Of a stretch of DNA of 18,115 nt, positions 14,770 to 18,115 are shown piece by piece. Numbering within the stretch: position 1 is the first letter of the stretch; every line of letters starts with the position of its first letter. The notes beneath the pieces were generated by a model. The model did no database searches. It was not told the origin of the DNA and saw only the letters and a program-made list of their open reading frames with translations. This DNA is from Sva-25 sp039714995 (GTDB taxonomy: Bacteria > Pseudomonadota > Gammaproteobacteria > Chromatiales > Chromatiaceae). The stretch lies in assembly GCA_039714995.1 (NCBI GenBank), contig JBDLII010000025.1:1-18115 (forward strand), written 5' to 3'. Both the position numbers and the translations under genes were made by a program.

Positions 14770-17700
14770 CTATAACCCCAGCTCCTGCCAGCGCTTTTGC
14801 AGGCGCTTCAGCGAGACAGGATAGGCTGTCTTGACCTCCTGGGCGAACAGCGAGATGCGCAGCTCCTCGATTGCCCAGCGCAGCTCTTCGAGGCGTTCAT
14901 CGTGCCGGTGGCGCTCGAGCATGCGTGTATAGCGCTGCTGCCACTGCTGCAGAAAACCGGCCAGCTCCCGCATCTGCTGCTGGTCACGCTGCAGCGCATG
15001 CTTGAGTTTTTCCAGACGCAGAGCCATCGCTTGCAGATAGGCGGGATAGCGCTGCAGCTGCCGCCATGGCGTTTTCCCCAGAAAACCCTTGTAGACGAGC
15101 CGATCCAACTGCTGCTGCATATCCTTCACCGTGGCGAGCAGATTGATGGCAGTCGCCGCAGCCAGGCTTTTGCGAACCTGCTGGTAAAGCGCCATTATCT
15201 GCGCAACCAGCTCGCAGCTGCTGGCGCCGGACTCCAGCAGCTCGCCTTTATGCGCATCGACCAACCGTTCGAAATCGCTGCGTGAACGGATGTCGGGGTG
15301 ATCTTCGAGAAATGTCCTGTCGAGGATCAACGCCAGCAGCTCCTCCTCCAGCGGCAAGTCATCCTGCAGGCCGGCGGGACCGGAAACCTTCGCATACTGC
15401 AGCCGCATTTGATTCAGGTCGGGGAGCTGCTTACGCAGGTAGCGAACCTGCTGCTGCAGGGTCAGCATGATCAGGCGGCGCAAACCGGCATGATGCGCCT
15501 GCTGCGCATTGACCTCGCTGTCGAGGACCCGGATCGCCACGCTGCTGCCCTCGTCCACCAGCGCCGGGAAGCCCGCCAGTTCGATGTCGGCGCGTTCGAT
15601 GCTGACCTGCCGTGGCAGCTCGTCAAAATCCCAGCGGGTGATGCCGCCACGCTCGATGCCGTGTCCGGGAAGTAGCTCTCCTCCCTCTCCGCCTTGCCCG
15701 GCGTATCTGCTCTTCAGTGCAGCCAAGTCGCGCCCCTCGCCGAGCACAGCGCCCTGGTCATCGACCACGCGTATGTTCATGCGCAGGTGATCAGGCAAAG
15801 CTGTGTCTGGCCAGGCGTCCTCGGGGATATAGACGCCGCTCATCTGCTGCAGCCGCCGCGCCACAGCCTGCAGCAGGGAGTCATCTGTCCCGTCGAGTTC
15901 TTGCAGAAGACGGGCGGCAGTATCGGGTATCGGCACGAAGTGCCTGCGCAGCGCCTTGGGCAAACCGCGCAGCAGCGTCACAATGCGCTCCTGCAGCATG
16001 CCGGGCACCAGCCACTGCAGGCGCTCCTCGTTGACCTGGTTGAGCACTTCTCGCGGCACCACCAGGGTCACGCCGTCAGCAATATTACCAGGCTCGAAAT
16101 GATACTGCAGAGGCAGGCGCATGCCGCTGATAGCCAGTTCGTCGGGATAGCGTTCAGCATCGACCTGGCCTGCATTCTCACGCAAGAGGTCCTGCCGCCG
16201 CATATGCAGCAGCTTCGGTTGCCGCCGCGTCGCCTGTCGCAGCCACTTCTCGAACTGCGGCGTGCTGAAGATGCCCTCGGGAATGCGCTCGTCATAGAAG
16301 GCGTAGATGCTCTCTTCATCCACGAGGATGTCGAAACTGCGCGACTTCGCCTCCTGTGCGTGCAGCTCATCGATCAACACCCTGTTGTGCCGCCAGAATG
16401 GCGCCCTGCAGCTGAAATCCCCCTCCACCAGCGCCGCGCGGATAAAGATCTCGCGCGACTCCTGTGGATTGATGGGGCCATAGTTGATCCTGCGCCTGGA
16501 GACCAGCGTCAGGCCGTAGAGCATCACCTTCTCCCAGCCGCCGACCTGGCCCCGGCGACTCTGCCAGTGGGGTTCAGAGTAGCTGCGCTTGACCAGGTGG
16601 CCCGCCATCGATTCGATCCAGCGCGGCTCGATCTTTGCAGCAGTGCGCGCATAGAGCCGGGTGGTCTCGACCAGCTCGGAGGCCATCACCCATTTCGGCC
16701 TGCTCTTGAAGAGCACCGAGCCGGGGAAGAGATAGAAGCGGCTGCCACGCGCTCCCTTGTAGTCGTTGTCGCTGCCGCTTTCGCGAAAACCGATATGCGA
16801 CAGCAGGCCGCTGAGTATCGCCTTGTGCACGGCCTCGTAACCCGCCTCCTTGGTGTTCTCCCGGTATTTCAGCTGATGCATCTGGGCGCGCAGCTGTTGG
16901 TGGATGTCATGCCACTCCTGAACCCTGATCGGCGAGAGAAAGCGGCTGCGGCAGTGTTGTTGAAACTTGCGCCGGCTGAGGTGGCGGCGCTGCTCCTCGA
17001 GATGGTCCCACAGGACGACAAACCCCAGAAAATCGGATTCCGGATGCTGATAGAGCGCGTGCGCCTCATCCGCTATCTGCTGCTTCTCCAGCGGACGGTC
17101 GCGTGGATCCTGCACCGACAGCGCCGCAGCTATGATCAGCAACTCCCGCAAGCAGTGCGTATGCGCCGCCTCAAGCAGCATGCGGCCGATGCGTGGATCC
17201 ACCGGCACCCGCGCCACCTGCCTGCCGAGACGGGTCACCTGGCGCTCGGCATCGACAGCCAGAATCTCCTCGAGCACGCGGTAGCCATCGCTGATCAGTC
17301 GCGCATGCGGCGGATCGATGAACGGAAAGGTCTCGATTCCGGAGAAGTGCAGCAATTTCATCTGTAGAATGACCGACGCCAGATTGGTGCGCTGGATCTC
17401 CGGCTCGATGAATTCGCGCCGCGCCTCGAAATCCTCCTGCGTGTAGAGACGGATGCAGATCCCCTCGGCAACCCGTCCGCAACGCCCCTTGCGCTGGTTT
17501 GCCGACGCCTGCGAGACGCGCTCGACCGGCAGACGCTGCACCTTGCTGCGGTGGCTGTAACGGCTGATGCGGGCAAAGCCGGTGTCGATGACATGGCGGA
17601 TGCCGGGAACGGTCAGCGAGGTCTCGGCGACATTGGTTGAGAGAATGATGCGTCGGCCGGACGAGGGCCTGAATATTTTTGCCTGGTCGACAGGCGACAG

Positions 17701-18115
17701 CCGCGCGTAGAGCGGCAACACCTCGGTCAGCTGCAATTTGTGCTTGTGCAGATGCGCGGCGGTCTCGCGGATCTCCCGTTCACCGGAGAGAAAGACCAGG
17801 ATATCCCCACGGCTCTCACGCGAGAGATCGTCCACCGCCTCGAGGATCGCCTGCTGCATGCTTTCATCGCGCTCGCCGGCGCCCTCCTCCTGCGGCGGCT
17901 GGTAACGCACCTCGACCGGGTAGGTGCGTCCGCTGACCTCGATGATGGGCGCATCATCGAAGTGTTTCGAGAAGCGTTCGGGATCGATCGTCGCCGAGGT
18001 GATGATGATCTTCAGATCGGGACGCCTTGGCAGCAGCTGCCTGAGATACCCCAGCAGGAAGTCGATATTGAGGCTGCGCTCGTGCGCCTCGTCGATGATC
18101 AGGGTGTCGTACTCG
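14770..18115 (-). CDS. hrpA: ATP-dependent RNA helicase HrpA (5' end outside window)
   Basis: The frame is open from the right edge (first full codon at 18114) to a TAG at 14770, about 1115 residues of a protein that is 1300 in E. coli. Walker A and the first roughly 190 residues are outside the window. HrpA is a DEAH-box 3'-5' RNA helicase that rescues stalled or collided ribosomes. Seen in order are EYDTLIIDEAHERS with the DEAH box (18093-18082), TSAT (motif III), STNVAETSLTVPGIRHVIDTG (motif V) and QRKGRCGR (motif VI). The HA2/OB-fold region follows, then the long C-terminal DUF3418 extension typical of bacterial HrpA. The last residues are WQELGL. A GTG about 205 bp inside the edge is not the start, because conserved helicase sequence continues upstream in frame. 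The stop codon abuts the heptad inverted-repeat block. Confidence 0.96.
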   Translation of the reverse strand, partial: EYDTLIIDEAHERSLNIDFLLGYLRQLLPRRPDLKIIITSATIDPERFSKHFDDAPIIEVSGRTYPVEVRYQPPQEEGAGERDESMQQAILEAVDDLSRESRGDILVFLSGEREIRETAAHLHKHKLQLTEVLPLYARLSPVDQAKIFRPSSGRRIILSTNVAETSLTVPGIRHVIDTGFARISRYSHRSKVQRLPVERVSQASANQRKGRCGRVAEGICIRLYTQEDFEARREFIEPEIQRTNLASVILQMKLLHFSGIETFPFIDPPHARLISDGYRVLEEILAVDAERQVTRLGRQVARVPVDPRIGRMLLEAAHTHCLRELLIIAAALSVQDPRDRPLEKQQIADEAHALYQHPESDFLGFVVLWDHLEEQRRHLSRRKFQQHCRSRFLSPIRVQEWHDIHQQLRAQMHQLKYRENTKEAGYEAVHKAILSGLLSHIGFRESGSDNDYKGARGSRFYLFPGSVLFKSRPKWVMASELVETTRLYARTAAKIEPRWIESMAGHLVKRSYSEPHWQSRRGQVGGWEKVMLYGLTLVSRRRINYGPINPQESREIFIRAALVEGDFSCRAPFWRHNRVLIDELHAQEAKSRSFDILVDEESIYAFYDERIPEGIFSTPQFEKWLRQATRRQPKLLHMRRQDLLRENAGQVDAERYPDELAISGMRLPLQYHFEPGNIADGVTLVVPREVLNQVNEERLQWLVPGMLQERIVTLLRGLPKALRRHFVPIPDTAARLLQELDGTDDSLLQAVARRLQQMSGVYIPEDAWPDTALPDHLRMNIRVVDDQGAVLGEGRDLAALKSRYAGQGGEGGELLPGHGIERGGITRWDFDELPRQVSIERADIELAGFPALVDEGSSVAIRVLDSEVNAQQAHHAGLRRLIMLTLQQQVRYLRKQLPDLNQMRLQYAKVSGPAGLQDDLPLEEELLALILDRTFLEDHPDIRSRSDFERLVDAHKGELLESGASSCELVAQIMALYQQVRKSLAAATAINLLATVKDMQQQLDRLVYKGFLGKTPWRQLQRYPAYLQAMALRLEKLKHALQRDQQQMRELAGFLQQWQQRYTRMLERHRHDERLEELRWAIEELRISLFAQEVKTAYPVSLKRLQKRWQELGL

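Noticed and set aside
15694..17367. Open frame of 557 codons on the plus strand
   Set aside because: It is antisense to hrpA, which has helicase motifs in the other strand. The frame has no domain signature and is explained by codon bias.
1..18115. tRNA, rRNA, riboswitch or complete insertion sequence
   Set aside because: No cloverleaf, conserved RNA core or transposase frame was recognised in any intergenic stretch on either strand.

Overview
The window looks like a stretch of the core chromosome of a Gammaproteobacterium with moderately high GC content. Support for this comes from LPS core synthesis (WaaA), the TamA/TamB outer-membrane assembly pair, BipA and HrpA. Palindromic repeats of the kind common in environmental and sulfur-oxidising Gammaproteobacteria add to it, but the genus cannot be fixed from sequence alone. 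All genes look intact apart from those cut by the window edges. Most of the window is housekeeping. No prophage, CRISPR array, complete insertion sequence, rRNA or tRNA was recognised.

Layout. At the left edge the first codons of a Lon-related protease gene read leftwards, away from a diverged protein-L-isoaspartate methyltransferase-like gene (276-926). A 337-bp convergent gap holds a long imperfect inverted repeat (1015-1199). Next, on the minus strand, is an overlapping pair: waaA (Kdo transferase) and a DUF374 acyltransferase-like gene, probably acting on lipid A or phospholipid at the inner membrane. Divergent from them on the plus strand is tamA-tamB (3333-8434), the outer-membrane and inner-membrane-anchored halves of one envelope machine. 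A sucrose synthase gene follows (8508-10913) and converges on typA/bipA (11024-12841, minus).

The right part is less ordinary. The 460-bp gap upstream of bipA is AT-rich in its distal half and carries four exact matches to the DnaA-box consensus. Beyond it are an orphan MbcA/ParS-type antitoxin-like gene with an inverted repeat over its likely -10 box, a decayed copy of a miniature element, and a 142-aa gene of unknown function. Then comes a 341-bp inverted-repeat block that exactly fills the space between that gene's ATG and the hrpA stop codon, with an intact 129-bp MITE inside it. The hrpA helicase gene (14770 to the right edge) is cut at its 5' end by the window.

The observations best worth following are: (a) a plant-type QN nucleotide-binding motif in the bacterial sucrose synthase; (b) the DnaA-box cluster; (c) the inverted-repeat block at the hrpA/unknown-gene junction and the MITE within it, with a TTAG duplication; (d) the antitoxin-like gene without a toxin. 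I found no convincing multi-gene novel system.
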